Below are positions 43,265 to 52,858 of a DNA stretch of 64,000 nucleotides, piece after piece. The stretch is from the NCBI RefSeq assembly GCF_022012435.1, contig NZ_JAKLUA010000001.1:1240001-1304000 (forward strand), read 5' to 3'. The first letter of the stretch is position 1. The number at the start of each line of letters is the position of its first letter. The notes beneath the pieces are model-generated. The model was not told the origin of the DNA. It searched no databases and saw only the letters and a list, made by a program, of their open reading frames with translations. Origin of the DNA: Bradyrhizobium zhengyangense. GTDB lineage: Bacteria; Pseudomonadota; Alphaproteobacteria; Rhizobiales; Xanthobacteraceae. The translations under genes and the position numbers were made by a program.

Positions 43265-44908
43265 ATGAGGAAGGCCTTTCTGCTCGGCACAGGCTTCGCG
43301 GCCCTTTGTGCAACTACAATTAGCCATCCGCTAAAAGCTGCAACCATAGATGACGTCGTTGCCCGCCTCGATGCGCTCGAGCGCAGCAACGCCAAGCTTG
43401 CAAAGGAAAACGCGCAGCTGCGCGAACGCGTCAATCACATCAGCGAGCCGAGGGCCGCGGCAACCGCTGTCGCGCCTGGGTCGCCCAAGGGCAACCCGGT
43501 TCTTCACGCAGCGGTCGCGCCCTCCCCCGTACCCGCACCGGAGCACACCGTCGTCAGCCTTGGCGGCGCGCCGCTCTACAGCAAGGCGCCTGGAAGCAAT
43601 CCCTTCATCGACAACACCACGGTGACGCTCTACGGCCACGTCGACCTCTCCGGCGACATCTTCAATCCCGGCGTCTACGATCAGGGCACCAAGTTCGGCG
43701 TCGCCAGCAACCTGACCTATTTCGGGGTTCGCGCGCGGCACAACCTCGATCCGTATGGCTATCCCGGATGGGCGGCCATCGCGCAGTTCGAGTCGCTCGT
43801 CGAGGTCGCAGCCGTTCCGACCGAACGCGCCGCGTTTGGCACGCGCGACAGCTTCCTCGGCATGGAGAGTCCGTGGGGTACGATCAAGGCCGGCAAGGCC
43901 GACACGCCTTACAAGAAGGCGACGGCGAAGTTCGATCCGTTCTCGGCGACGCTCGGCGACTACAACTCGATCATGGGCAACACCGGCGGCGATCTCCGCG
44001 CCGAGTTCGATTGGCGCGCCGCGCATGCGATCTGGTATGAATCGCCGGTCTGGAACGGCTTCCAGGCCACCTTCATGATCTCGCCGGGCCAGAACACGGC
44101 GAAGGACAACAGCGACTTTGCCCTCGGCGATTTCAACTGCCCTGCGACCTCGTCGCGCGGCAGCGGCTCGGGCTTCCCGCTCACATCGGCGCCGGAGGGC
44201 TGCACCGACGGCTCATACGGCAACCTCTACAGCGCATCGCTGACCTACAATCAGGGTGGCTTCACCGGCGTCGCCGCTTACGAGATGCACGAGGGCACCA
44301 ACCGAACCGGCGACGAGGCCGTGACACCGCTGAGCAACGGCGGCGTGCTCACGGTGCCGACGGGAGCGGTCGGCATCGCCAACGAGTGGGCCGCAAAGGT
44401 CGGCGCGGGCTACAAGTTCAACGACATGATCGGCAGCCTGCAGCTCTACGGCATCTATGAGATCATGCGCCGCGAGAACACGGTCGCCGCCTTCAACGAG
44501 CGATCGCGCGACGGCTACTTCCTGAGCGCGACCCAGTCCGTCGACAAATGGGACCTCAGTGCGTCCTGGGCTCACGCCAATGCCTCGCCGGGCTCGCCGG
44601 GCACGGGCGTCATCAACGCCTATCCCACCCCAGGGGTCGCGGTCTCCGCTCCGGCCGGTGCCGCCGACTTCGCGCTTAACACCGTCGACTCCAGTGCCGA
44701 CCAGTACGCGCTGGGCGTGAAGTATCACTTCAGCCCGTTCGTGAGCTGGTACATGGTGGGCAGCTATCTGCGCAACGGCCCCGGCGCGCATTACTGCCTG
44801 GGTGTCAGCGGACACGGCTACGGTGTCTGCGGGCGCGATGCCAACAACAATGTCGTTGCCGGCAACAAGGCCGAAGCCGTCACGACAGGAATGACGTTCG
44901 ACTTCTGA
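43265..44908 (+). CDS. Outer-membrane porin
   Basis: 547-residue porin. Signal peptide (MRKAFLLGTGFAALCATTIS, up to about residue 27), then a coiled coil (IDDVVARLDALERSNAKLAKENAQLRERV), then beta-strands typical of the gram-negative general porin (VTLYGHVDLSGDIF, FGVRARHNLDPYG, SFLGMESPWGTIKAGKADT) ending GMTFDF. The N-terminal coiled coil, as in SLH/rhizobial porins, probably spaces it from peptidoglycan. RBS GGGG precedes the ATG. Confidence 0.9.
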   Translation: MRKAFLLGTGFAALCATTISHPLKAATIDDVVARLDALERSNAKLAKENAQLRERVNHISEPRAAATAVAPGSPKGNPVLHAAVAPSPVPAPEHTVVSLGGAPLYSKAPGSNPFIDNTTVTLYGHVDLSGDIFNPGVYDQGTKFGVASNLTYFGVRARHNLDPYGYPGWAAIAQFESLVEVAAVPTERAAFGTRDSFLGMESPWGTIKAGKADTPYKKATAKFDPFSATLGDYNSIMGNTGGDLRAEFDWRAAHAIWYESPVWNGFQATFMISPGQNTAKDNSDFALGDFNCPATSSRGSGSGFPLTSAPEGCTDGSYGNLYSASLTYNQGGFTGVAAYEMHEGTNRTGDEAVTPLSNGGVLTVPTGAVGIANEWAAKVGAGYKFNDMIGSLQLYGIYEIMRRENTVAAFNERSRDGYFLSATQSVDKWDLSASWAHANASPGSPGTGVINAYPTPGVAVSAPAGAADFALNTVDSSADQYALGVKYHFSPFVSWYMVGSYLRNGPGAHYCLGVSGHGYGVCGRDANNNVVAGNKAEAVTTGMTFDF

Positions 44909-44927
44909 TCAGAAGCAAGAAGACAGC

Positions 44928-44955
44928 GGGGAGCCCATCGCGGCTCCCCGTTTTT
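44928..44955 (+). terminator. Rho-independent terminator of the porin gene
   Basis: GGGGAGCC-CATCGC-GGCTCCCC followed by GTTTTT, a textbook stem with a T-run, 20 bp after the porin stop. Confidence 0.9.
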
Positions 44956-44962
44956 ATCCGCC

Positions 44963-46351
44963 CTACTCCGCCGCCTGGCGCACGTGGCGCGCGGTCGGCG
45001 TGCGCATCGTCACGAGCTCCTCCGCCGCGGTCGGATGCAACGCGATGGTCGCGTCGAAATCGGCCTTGGTCGCTTTCATCTTCACGGCGATCGCGACGGC
45101 TTGCGTCACCTCGGCGGCGCAATCGCCGACGATGTGACAGCCGAGCACGCGATCGGTCGAACCGTCGACCACGAGCTTCATCAGCACGCGGGTGTCGCGG
45201 CCCGACATCGTCGCCTTGATCGGGCGGAACGTCGTCTTGTAGATGTCGACGTGACTGAACTGCGCGCGCGCCTCGGTTTCGGTCAGACCGACCGTGCCGA
45301 CCTCCGGCTGCGAGAACACCGCAGTCGGGATGTTGGAATGATCGACCTGCACCTCGCGCTTGCCGAACACGGTGTCGGCGAAGGCATGGCCCTCCCGGAT
45401 CGCGACCGGCGTCAGGTTGAAGCGATGGGTGACGTCGCCAATCGCATAGATGCTGTCGACCGAGCTCCTGGAGAAATGATCGACCGCGATGCCGCCGTTC
45501 TTCGGGTTGATGGCGACACCGGCGTTCTCGAGGCCAAGATTGGCCACGTTGGGATGGCGGCCGATTGCGAACATCACCTGATCGGACGCGAGGCTCGAGC
45601 CGTTCGACAGATGCGTGGTGAATTCCTCTCCGTGACGATCGACCTTCGTCACCGTGCAGCCGGTGAGAATGGTGATGCCCTGCTTTTCCATTTCGCTGCG
45701 GACATGGGCCCGCACGTCTTCATCGAAGCCGCGCAGAATATTGTCGCCGCGATAGATCACCGTGACGTCGGAGCCGAAGCCGGCGAAGATGCCGGCGAAT
45801 TCCAGCGCGATGTAGCCGCCGCCCTGGATCACGATCCGCTTCGGCAGCTTCTTGAGGTGAAACGCCTCGTTGGACGAGATCACGTGCTCGATGCCGGGAA
45901 TCGGGGCGCCATGATTGGGCGCACCGCCGGTGGCGATCAGAATGTACTTCGCGGTGATCTTCTTGTCGTCCGCGAGCAGGCGGACAGTATGCTTGTCCTC
46001 GATCACTGCGCGGCTCTTGACGATTTGCGCGCCCGACTTCTCGACATTGGTCGTGTAGGCCGCTTCCAGCCGCGCGATCTCCTTGTCCTTGTTGGCGATC
46101 AGCGTCGGCCAGTCGAAGCTCGCGGGCGGAACGGTCCAGCCGAAGCCGGCGGCATCTTCCAGTTCGTGACGAAAATGCGAGCCGATCACGAACAGCTTCT
46201 TCGGCACGCAGCCGCGGATCACGCAGGTGCCGCCCATGCGGTACTCTTCCGCGATCATCACGCGGGCGCCGTACCCGGCCGCGATGCGGGCGGCACGCAC
46301 GCCGCCCGAACCGCCACCGATGACAAAGAGGTCGACGTCGAATTCAGCCAT
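44963..46351 (-). CDS. gor: Glutathione-disulfide reductase
   Basis: 462-residue flavin disulfide reductase that keeps glutathione reduced with NADPH. FAD motif VIGGGSGGVRAARIAA; redox-active pair Cys43/Cys48 in GGTCVIRGCVPKK; C-terminal HPTAAEE with the catalytic His-Glu at the dimer interface. The NADPH-binding segment is IVIQGGGYIALEFAGIFAGFG. The ATG at 46351 (MAEFDVDLFVIGG) is used. It is downstream of the DUF2059 and rpiA genes on the same strand, so redox and pentose phosphate supply are co-located. Confidence 0.95.
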   Translation of the reverse strand: MAEFDVDLFVIGGGSGGVRAARIAAGYGARVMIAEEYRMGGTCVIRGCVPKKLFVIGSHFRHELEDAAGFGWTVPPASFDWPTLIANKDKEIARLEAAYTTNVEKSGAQIVKSRAVIEDKHTVRLLADDKKITAKYILIATGGAPNHGAPIPGIEHVISSNEAFHLKKLPKRIVIQGGGYIALEFAGIFAGFGSDVTVIYRGDNILRGFDEDVRAHVRSEMEKQGITILTGCTVTKVDRHGEEFTTHLSNGSSLASDQVMFAIGRHPNVANLGLENAGVAINPKNGGIAVDHFSRSSVDSIYAIGDVTHRFNLTPVAIREGHAFADTVFGKREVQVDHSNIPTAVFSQPEVGTVGLTETEARAQFSHVDIYKTTFRPIKATMSGRDTRVLMKLVVDGSTDRVLGCHIVGDCAAEVTQAVAIAVKMKATKADFDATIALHPTAAEELVTMRTPTARHVRQAAE

Positions 46352-46431
46352 TGTCCACCCCGACCTCTTCAACCCAAACCGCGACGCGCGTTTGGGGCTT
46401 CCTGATCAGCTATCCTCTCAGATAGGTGCTG

Positions 46432-46944
46432 TCAGATATCCTTGCCACGCTTTTTCATCTCGGCACGGAAGGCGCTGGCGACGACCTCCGAGAAGTGCTG
46501 CGCCCACTCGTTCATGACCTGCATGCTGAGGTTGATGGCCTTGGGTTCGGCGGTGAGCAGCTTCTGGCCGAGCGGCGACTTGTAGAAGGCGACGAGATCC
46601 TTGAGCTCCTGCTCGGTGAACATGCCGGCATAGACCCCCACCATGCCGTCGCCGATCTCCTGCTCGCGGCCGGCCAGCTGCTTGGCGATAACAGGAGCGA
46701 GCTCGTTGAGATCCTTCTGGTAGTTGAGGTTCTGTCCGATCAGCGTGGCCTTGACCTTTTCGACCATGCCGGGCACGGCGCCGGCGTACATCGCGCTGGC
46801 GTTCTTCAGCGTCAAAATCTCTTTTGCCGCGGCAATGGCCCCCGGGGTCAGCGGCGGCTGCGCCGCCTGCTGTTGCGCGGTCGCGGGCACGGCCCCCAGC
46901 GCCAGCGCGAAGGCGAGGCACACGATCATCAAAACGCTCTTCAT
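46432..46944 (-). CDS. DUF2059 exported protein
   Basis: 170-residue protein with signal peptide (MKSVLMIVCLAFALALGAVP) and a helical mature part (DLVAFYKSPLGQKLLTAEP is the conserved DUF2059 segment). Probably periplasmic. Function unknown. It lies between rpiA and gor on the same strand (about 22 bp after rpiA) and may be co-transcribed with rpiA. Confidence 0.88.
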   Translation of the reverse strand: MKSVLMIVCLAFALALGAVPATAQQQAAQPPLTPGAIAAAKEILTLKNASAMYAGAVPGMVEKVKATLIGQNLNYQKDLNELAPVIAKQLAGREQEIGDGMVGVYAGMFTEQELKDLVAFYKSPLGQKLLTAEPKAINLSMQVMNEWAQHFSEVVASAFRAEMKKRGKDI

Positions 46945-46965
46945 TCCTAGTCTCCTTTTGGCGGC

Positions 46966-47664
46966 TTATCGCCGTTCAATCACGCGGATTCCCTCGCCAC
47001 CCGCCAAAACAGCCGAGCTGGCCAAGCCGATGAACAACCCATGCTCGACCACGCCGGGGATCGCGCTCAGCGCCTTGGCGAGGCTCGCCGGATCGGCAAT
47101 ACGTCCGAGCTGGGCATCGACGATCCAGTGGCCGCCATCGGTGACGAAAACGTGGCCATCTTTGGCCCTGCGGACCGCCATTTGCCCGGAAACGCCGCAT
47201 TCCGCAAATGCCTTCTCGATGCCGCGGCGGGTGGCACCGAGGCCAAACGGGATCACCTCGACCGGCAGCGGAAAGCGACCGAGCGTCGGCACCCATTTGG
47301 TGTCGTCGGCAATCACGATCATGCGATCCGACGCGGCCGCCACGATCTTCTCGCGCAGCAATGCCCCGCCGCCGCCCTTGATCAGATTAAGCTCTGGATC
47401 GATCTCGTCGGCGCCGTCGACGGTGATATCGAGATGGTCGATCTCGTCAAGCGTGGTCAACGGCACACCACAGCGCTCCGCATCCGCCCGGGTCGCTTCC
47501 GAGGTCGGCACGCCGATCACATTGAGCCCGGCGGCAACGCGCTCTCCCAGCAGCTCGACGAAATGCTTGGCGGTCGAGCCGGTCCCGAGCCCAAGCTGCA
47601 TCCCGTCACGCACCTCCTCCAGCGCGCGCGCCGCAGCCTGCCGCTTCAACTGGTCCATATTCAC
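46966..47664 (-). CDS. rpiA: Ribose-5-phosphate isomerase A
   Basis: 232-residue enzyme interconverting ribose-5-P and ribulose-5-P in the pentose phosphate pathway. Motifs [42 protein letters not shown] and [10 protein letters not shown] are typical, and length fits. GTG at 47664 or ATG at 47658 can start it. Divergent from gph. Confidence 0.96.
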   Translation of the reverse strand: MNMDQLKRQAAARALEEVRDGMQLGLGTGSTAKHFVELLGERVAAGLNVIGVPTSEATRADAERCGVPLTTLDEIDHLDITVDGADEIDPELNLIKGGGGALLREKIVAAASDRMIVIADDTKWVPTLGRFPLPVEVIPFGLGATRRGIEKAFAECGVSGQMAVRRAKDGHVFVTDGGHWIVDAQLGRIADPASLAKALSAIPGVVEHGLFIGLASSAVLAGGEGIRVIERR

Positions 47665-47830
47665 GTTTGCGCCTGCCTCTCAAAGTCAGGTGTGCCGCGG
47701 ATAGAGTCGCTTGCGGCGGCCTATGTAGCCTCGTTTTCCCCGCGAGAACAGGGCCCGGAAACAGGCCTATAAGCTGATCTTATGGCCCTGCCCCTTGCGT
47801 CGGCCCGGGCGGACCGATAGCGCTTTTTGC

Positions 47831-48520
47831 ATGACCTCCAAAGACAAGACCGGCCCCTACACCCTCGTCTTCGATCTCGACGGCACGCTCGTGGATACGG
47901 CGCCGGACCTGATCACGGCACTGAACTACGTGCTCGACCGCGAAGGCCTGCCGCCGGTGCCGATGGCCTCGGCCCGTAACATGATCGGCGCCGGCGCCCG
48001 GAAGCTGATCGAGCGGGGCCTGGAGGCCGAGGGGCGGATGGTCACGCCTGCCGACATGGACCGGATGACGGCCGATTTCATCGCCTATTACGGCGACCAT
48101 ATTGCCGTCGAATCCCGCCCCTTCGAGGGGCTGCTTGACGCGCTCGACCTGTTCGCCGCGCAGGGCCATCGGCTGGCAGTCTGCACCAACAAGCTGGAAT
48201 GGCTGTCGAAGCGGCTTTTGGACCAGCTCGACCTGAGCCGCCGCTTCGCGGCAATCTGCGGTGCGGATACGTTCGGCGTTCAGAAGCCAGATCCGACCAT
48301 TTTTCGCGAGACCGTGGCGCGGGCGGGCGGCGAGGTCAAAGCCAGCATCATGGTAGGGGATGCCGGAACCGACGTCGGCGTGGCCCGGCGCGCCGGTGTG
48401 CCCGTCATCGGGGTCAGCTTCGGCTATACGGACGTGCCCATCGTCGACCTCAAGCCGGACCGGCTGATCCATCACATGCGTGACCTGCCGGCCGCCGCCC
48501 ACAGCCTGATGACCGCCTAG
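47831..48520 (+). CDS. gph: Phosphoglycolate phosphatase (HAD family)
   Basis: 229-residue HAD hydrolase. Motif I FDLDGTLVDTAPDL, motif II CTNK, motif III region GVQKPDPTIF and motif IV MVGDAGTDVG are all present. It hydrolyses 2-phosphoglycolate from DNA repair or photorespiration-type oxygenase activity. The ATG at 47831 is used. Confidence 0.93.
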   Translation: MTSKDKTGPYTLVFDLDGTLVDTAPDLITALNYVLDREGLPPVPMASARNMIGAGARKLIERGLEAEGRMVTPADMDRMTADFIAYYGDHIAVESRPFEGLLDALDLFAAQGHRLAVCTNKLEWLSKRLLDQLDLSRRFAAICGADTFGVQKPDPTIFRETVARAGGEVKASIMVGDAGTDVGVARRAGVPVIGVSFGYTDVPIVDLKPDRLIHHMRDLPAAAHSLMTA

Positions 48521-48568
48521 CGCCCGGCAAGGACCTGAGACAGCTCGACTATCCCAGGGAATCCCGCG

Positions 48569-48583
48569 TTAACCATCTATTAA
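48569..48583 (+). promoter_or_regulatory. Candidate CtrA box, TTAA-N7-TTAA
   Basis: TTAACCATCTATTAA is a perfect match to the alphaproteobacterial CtrA consensus TTAA-N7-TTAA, and the first half, TTAACC, is the preferred half-site. It lies 93 bp before the lipoprotein ATG at 48676. Confidence 0.6.
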
Positions 48584-48675
48584 CTATGCATTGTCCGCCG
48601 GTTGCTTGCCCGGAACGACGCTCCTAAGGTCCGCGCGGGGTTATGTGGCGGTTCGTCGCAGAAGAGTGGATGGTC

Positions 48676-49158
48676 ATGCGTCGTGTCATCGCGATTGCGT
48701 TAGCGGGAGCGAGCCTAGGTGGCTGCTCCTCAATGTCTTGGGACATGTTCAAATCGGCGCCGCCGACCCTCCAGGTCCGGCTCGAATCCAATCCCCCGGG
48801 GGCCGATGCGACGACCTCGCTGGGTGGGGGCTGCAAGACCCCCTGCTCCGTCTCGGTTCCTGCCCCTGACGCGCCATTCACGGTCACCTTCGCGCTGCCT
48901 AAATATCAGCCGACCACCGTGCCGGTGAACGTGATCAAGAATCCCGGCGATCTCACCACGTCGGCTACGGTCTCCACCGACCCGAACCCGGTCTTCGCGG
49001 AACTCCAGCCGGCAGTGCCGCCGAAGCCCGTGAAGAAGAAGCCGCACCGGCCGAAGAAGCCGAAGCCGGCCGCAGCCGCGCCCGCCGCGGCGCCGGCCGA
49101 TGCTGCACCGCCCGCAGCCGGTTCGGCGTTCCCCGATCCGAACGCGGGCAAGCGCTGA
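48676..49158 (+). CDS. PEGA-like lipoprotein
   Basis: 160-residue lipoprotein. The signal peptide (MRRVIAIALAGASLGGC) ends in a lipobox LGGC, so Cys17 is probably lipidated. The mature region, VRLESNPPGADATTSL...CKTPCSVSVPAPD, is a PEGA-type beta domain, and the C-terminus is Pro/Lys/Ala-rich (VPPKPVKKKPHRPKKPKP). Function unknown; envelope structural role likely. The upstream CtrA-type box suggests cell-cycle control. An in-frame ATG at 48670 is possible. Confidence 0.85.
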   Translation: MRRVIAIALAGASLGGCSSMSWDMFKSAPPTLQVRLESNPPGADATTSLGGGCKTPCSVSVPAPDAPFTVTFALPKYQPTTVPVNVIKNPGDLTTSATVSTDPNPVFAELQPAVPPKPVKKKPHRPKKPKPAAAAPAAAPADAAPPAAGSAFPDPNAGKR

Positions 49159-49279
49159 TCTTCCGTGCACTGCACGATTGTCCTCGTGGCATACCATGCT
49201 TAGATTGGCCGCAGAGCACCGCTGAAGCAAAGGTGCGCCCGTCGCCGTAAGTGACAAGGCATTTGGCAAGGCAATTGGT

Positions 49280-50314
49280 ATGAACGGACCTGTCGCGACC
49301 CCAAGCGCTGCGCTGTCGAGCGCGATGACCGATCCGTTCGGTCGCACCATCTCTTATCTGCGCGTCTCCGTCACCGATCGCTGCGACCTGCGCTGCTTCT
49401 ATTGCATGTCGGAAGACATGACGTTCCTGCCCAAGGCGGACCTGCTGACGCTGGAGGAACTCGACCGGCTCTGCTCCGCCTTCATCGCCAAGGGCGTGAA
49501 GAAGCTGCGGCTCACTGGCGGCGAGCCGCTGGTCCGTCGCAACGTGATGACACTGGTGCGCTCGCTGTCGCGCCATCTGGCGAGCGGTGCGCTCGGCGAG
49601 CTCACGCTGACCACCAACGGCACGCAACTGGCAAAACATGCGCAGGAGCTTGCCGATTGCGGCGTCCGCCGCATCAACGTCTCGCTCGATACGCTCGATC
49701 CCAAGAAATTTCGTGAGATCACGCGCTGGGGCGAGATCGACAAGGTGCTGGAAGGCATCGAAGCGGCGCGCGCTGCAGGACTTGCCGTGAAGATCAACGC
49801 GGTCGCGCTGAAGAATCTCAACGAGGACGAGCTCCCCGAGCTGATGCGCTGGGCCCATGGCAAGAACATGGGTCTCACCCTGATCGAGGTGATGCCGATG
49901 GGAGAGATCGGCGCGGGCCGCATCGACCAATATCTGCCGCTCTCGCTGGTGCGCGCGCGGCTCGCCCAGCAATTCACGCTGACGGATCTGGCCGAGAGCA
50001 CCGGCGGGCCGGCGCGCTATGTCAGCGTTGCCGAGACCGGCGGCAAGCTCGGCTTCATCACGCCGATGACCCACAATTTCTGCGAATCCTGCAACCGGGT
50101 GCGCATCACCTGCACCGGCACGCTGCACACCTGCCTCGGCCACGAGGATGCGTCCGATTTGCGCAAACCTCTGCGTGCATCCAGCGACGACACCCTGCTT
50201 GCAGCCAGCATCGACCGCGCCATCGGGCTGAAGCCCAAGGGCCACGATTTCATCATCGACCGCCGCCACGACCGCCCCAGCGTCTCCAGGCATATGAGCG
50301 TCACCGGCGGCTGA
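49280..50314 (+). CDS. moaA: GTP 3',8-cyclase MoaA (molybdenum cofactor)
   Basis: 344-residue radical-SAM enzyme that starts molybdopterin synthesis from GTP. N-terminal 4Fe-4S Cys35, Cys39, Cys42 ([12 protein letters not shown]), C-terminal Cys cluster in [19 protein letters not shown], and the ending -GG are all typical. Length is normal. No other moa gene is in this window. Confidence 0.96.
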   Translation: MNGPVATPSAALSSAMTDPFGRTISYLRVSVTDRCDLRCFYCMSEDMTFLPKADLLTLEELDRLCSAFIAKGVKKLRLTGGEPLVRRNVMTLVRSLSRHLASGALGELTLTTNGTQLAKHAQELADCGVRRINVSLDTLDPKKFREITRWGEIDKVLEGIEAARAAGLAVKINAVALKNLNEDELPELMRWAHGKNMGLTLIEVMPMGEIGAGRIDQYLPLSLVRARLAQQFTLTDLAESTGGPARYVSVAETGGKLGFITPMTHNFCESCNRVRITCTGTLHTCLGHEDASDLRKPLRASSDDTLLAASIDRAIGLKPKGHDFIIDRRHDRPSVSRHMSVTGG

Positions 50315-50405
50315 GGATTCGCCGCCTGCCGGCTCGCTTAACCTTTTGACCGGTCGTCAATTTGTCCATTTTCCGATTGACGGCGCACAAGCCCGCTGAT
50401 TTGGT

Positions 50406-50461
50406 GCGACCGCCTTTGCTTGCCCGGCAGCCATAAGCCGGCCCGCCCCTTTGGCGGTCGC
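50406..50461. repeat. Nested inverted repeat upstream of the TRAP genes
   Basis: Outer arms GCGACCGCC / GGCGGTCGC and inner arms CCGGC / GCCGG, in the 296-bp gap before dctQ. May be an operator, an RNA hairpin or the moaA transcript end. No T-run. Confidence 0.5.
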
Positions 50462-50610
50462 GGTCAAGACAGCAAGGCACGAGGGGAGGACTGACGCCGC
50501 AATCGCTTTCGGACTGCGATCCGTGGGGTCGCGTGCTTTTCGCACGCCGGCCGGGCGTTGCGTGCTGAAGCCTCCCGTGAAGTGTTGGGCCGCGACGGAG
50601 AGAAGGTAAA

Positions 50611-51150
50611 ATGCGTCCATTGCTGGCGATGAGCAACGCCATCGACGCCCTCAATGAAAAGATTGGGTACGTCTGTAACCTGCTCGTGCTCTTCGCATGC
50701 TTGGTCAGCGCGGCCAATGCCATGATCCGCTACGCGTTCAGCTACTCGTCCAACGGCTGGCTGGAGCTGCAATGGTACATGTTCGCGATCCTGGTGATGT
50801 TCGGATCGTCCTATACTTTCAAGCGCAACGAACATGTGCGGGTCGAGATCTTCTATCTGACCCTGTCCGAACGCGGCCAACTCTGGCTCGACCTGATCGG
50901 CACGCTGTTCTTCCTGATCCCTTCCTGCCTCCTGCTCGCCTATCTGTCCTGGCCGTTCTTCATGCAGGCCTATGACGTCGGCGAAATGTCGGGCAATGCC
51001 GGCGGCCTGGTCCGCTGGCCCATCAAGTTCGTGATCCCCGCCGGCTTTGTGATGCTGGCGCTGCAGGGGGTCTCCGAAGTCATCAAGCGTATCGCGGCTC
51101 TCCAGGGCTATGTGACGATCGACGCCAAGTACGAGAGGCCGACCCAATGA
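50611..51150 (+). CDS. dctQ: TRAP transporter small permease DctQ
   Basis: 179-residue four-helix small subunit of a TRAP transporter. Helices are around residues 15-35 (GYVCNLLVLFACLVSAANAM), 50-70, 85-115 and 135-160. It partners the large permease, with a 4-bp overlap (50611-51150 / 51147-). RBS AGAAGG precedes the ATG. Substrate unknown but see receptors at 57711 and 59584. Confidence 0.92.
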   Translation: MRPLLAMSNAIDALNEKIGYVCNLLVLFACLVSAANAMIRYAFSYSSNGWLELQWYMFAILVMFGSSYTFKRNEHVRVEIFYLTLSERGQLWLDLIGTLFFLIPSCLLLAYLSWPFFMQAYDVGEMSGNAGGLVRWPIKFVIPAGFVMLALQGVSEVIKRIAALQGYVTIDAKYERPTQ

Positions 51151-52748
51151 TTACGCTGGAGATGATGCCGCCGTTGATGTTCGGCGGCCTGGTTCTGGCG
51201 ATGCTGATCGGCTTCCCCGTCGCGTTCACGCTTGCGGCAGTCGGCCTCTCGTTCGGCTTCCTCGCCATCCATCTCGGATTCTTCGACCTCAACTTCCTGC
51301 AGGCGATTCCGGGCCGCGTGTTCGGCAGCGTGCTCTCCAACGAGCTGCTGCTCGCTATCCCGTTCTTCACCTTCATGGGCGCCATATTGGAGAGATGTGG
51401 CCTCGCCGAAGACATGCTGGACTCGATGGGCCAGCTGTTCGGCCCGGTGCGCGGCGGCCTCGGCTATTCCGTCATCATCGTCGGCTTCATCCTCGGCGCC
51501 ATCACCGGCACGGTGGCGGCGCAGGTCATCGCCATGGCGCTGATCTCGATGCCGGTGATGATCCGCTACGGCTACAACATGCGCTACATCACCGGCGTGC
51601 TGGCTGCCTCCGGCACCATCACGCAACTTGTGCCGCCGTCACTGGTGCTGATCGTGCTCGCCGACCAGCTCGGCAAATCGGTCGGCGACATGTATCTCGG
51701 CGCCTGGGGCCCTTCGGTGTTCCAGATCATGCTGTTCGCCGGCTACACCTTCATCCTCGGCCTGATCAAGCCGGGGCATGTGCCGCCGGTGCCGAAGGAG
51801 GCGCGCACGCTGACCGGCTGGGCGCTGTGGAAGAAATGCCTGATGGGCATCATCCCCTCGGCCGTGCTGATCTTCGTCGTGCTCGGCACCATGATGATGG
51901 GCTTGGCCACGCCGACCGAGGCCGGCGCCATGGGCGCGGTCGGTGCCATCGTGCTCGCCGCGATCCACCACAAGGATTTCACCTCGACCGACCGCAAGGT
52001 GCTGATCATCGGCGTGATCGCCGCCGGCATCGGCACCATCATCGCGATGCTGTTCACCGAGAACATGATCTTCAAGATCGCCTTCGCCGTGACCTATCTC
52101 GCGGTCGCCTGGATCTGCATCCAGGCCGCCCGCATCCCCGAGCTGCGCGACCTGATCAAGCAGGGCTATGAGTCCACCATGCGCCTCACCTGCATGGTCA
52201 CCTTCATCCTGATCGGTTCGACCTGCTTCTCGGTGGTGTTCCTCGGCGTCTCCGGCGGCGTCTGGCTGGAACACCTCCTGACTTCGCTGCCAGGCGGCGT
52301 CTGGGGCTTCCTGATCTTCATCAACCTCTTCATCTTCTTCCTGGCATTCTTCCTCGACTTCTTCGAGATCGCCTTCATCATCCTGCCGATGATCGCGCCG
52401 ATCGCGCAGAAGATCCTGGGGCCCGTCGTCGGCGACGGACCGGCGCTGATCTGGTTCGGCGTCATGCTCTGCGTCAACATGCAGACCTCGTTCCTGCATC
52501 CGCCGTTCGGCTTCGCGCTGTTCTACCTGCGCGGCGTTGCACCGAAGGAAGTGAAGAGCTCGGACATCTATTGGGGCGCGATGCCCTGGATCGGCCTGCA
52601 GATGATCATGGTGCTGATCGTGATCGCCTTCCCGATCACGGTGACGGGCCTCCTCGACAAGCCGGTCAGCGTCGACCTCGACAAGGTCAAGATCGAGGTG
52701 CCGCAGATCGACCTGCCACCGCTGGATCTCGGCCCGCCGCAGAAGTAG
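51147..52748 (+). CDS. dctM: TRAP transporter large permease DctM
   Basis: 533-residue large subunit with about 14 hydrophobic helices. It is longer than the usual 425-430-residue DctM and belongs to the subgroup annotated for mannitol/chloroaromatic or 2-oxo acid uptake. Motifs GAITGTVAAQVIAMALISMP and LATPTEAGAMGAVGAI are seen. It drives Na+-coupled import of an acid bound by a periplasmic receptor. Confidence 0.93.
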   Translation: MITLEMMPPLMFGGLVLAMLIGFPVAFTLAAVGLSFGFLAIHLGFFDLNFLQAIPGRVFGSVLSNELLLAIPFFTFMGAILERCGLAEDMLDSMGQLFGPVRGGLGYSVIIVGFILGAITGTVAAQVIAMALISMPVMIRYGYNMRYITGVLAASGTITQLVPPSLVLIVLADQLGKSVGDMYLGAWGPSVFQIMLFAGYTFILGLIKPGHVPPVPKEARTLTGWALWKKCLMGIIPSAVLIFVVLGTMMMGLATPTEAGAMGAVGAIVLAAIHHKDFTSTDRKVLIIGVIAAGIGTIIAMLFTENMIFKIAFAVTYLAVAWICIQAARIPELRDLIKQGYESTMRLTCMVTFILIGSTCFSVVFLGVSGGVWLEHLLTSLPGGVWGFLIFINLFIFFLAFFLDFFEIAFIILPMIAPIAQKILGPVVGDGPALIWFGVMLCVNMQTSFLHPPFGFALFYLRGVAPKEVKSSDIYWGAMPWIGLQMIMVLIVIAFPITVTGLLDKPVSVDLDKVKIEVPQIDLPPLDLGPPQK

Positions 52749-52764
52749 CGGACACATCGCTCAC

Positions 52765-52794
52765 CGTCATGCTCCGCCAACGCGGAGCATGACG
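52765..52794 (+). terminator. Hairpin after dctM
   Basis: CGTCATGCTCCG / CGGAGCATGACG, a perfect 12-bp stem with a 6-base loop, 16 bp after the dctM stop. It belongs to the GTCATGC-type short palindromes of this genome and may terminate dctQM. Confidence 0.6.
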
Positions 52795-52858
52795 CGCGTG
52801 ACACGTGCAGCAAACACGGGCATACCGGACGTTCCTTCCACTTCCGGGAATGCCGCGC

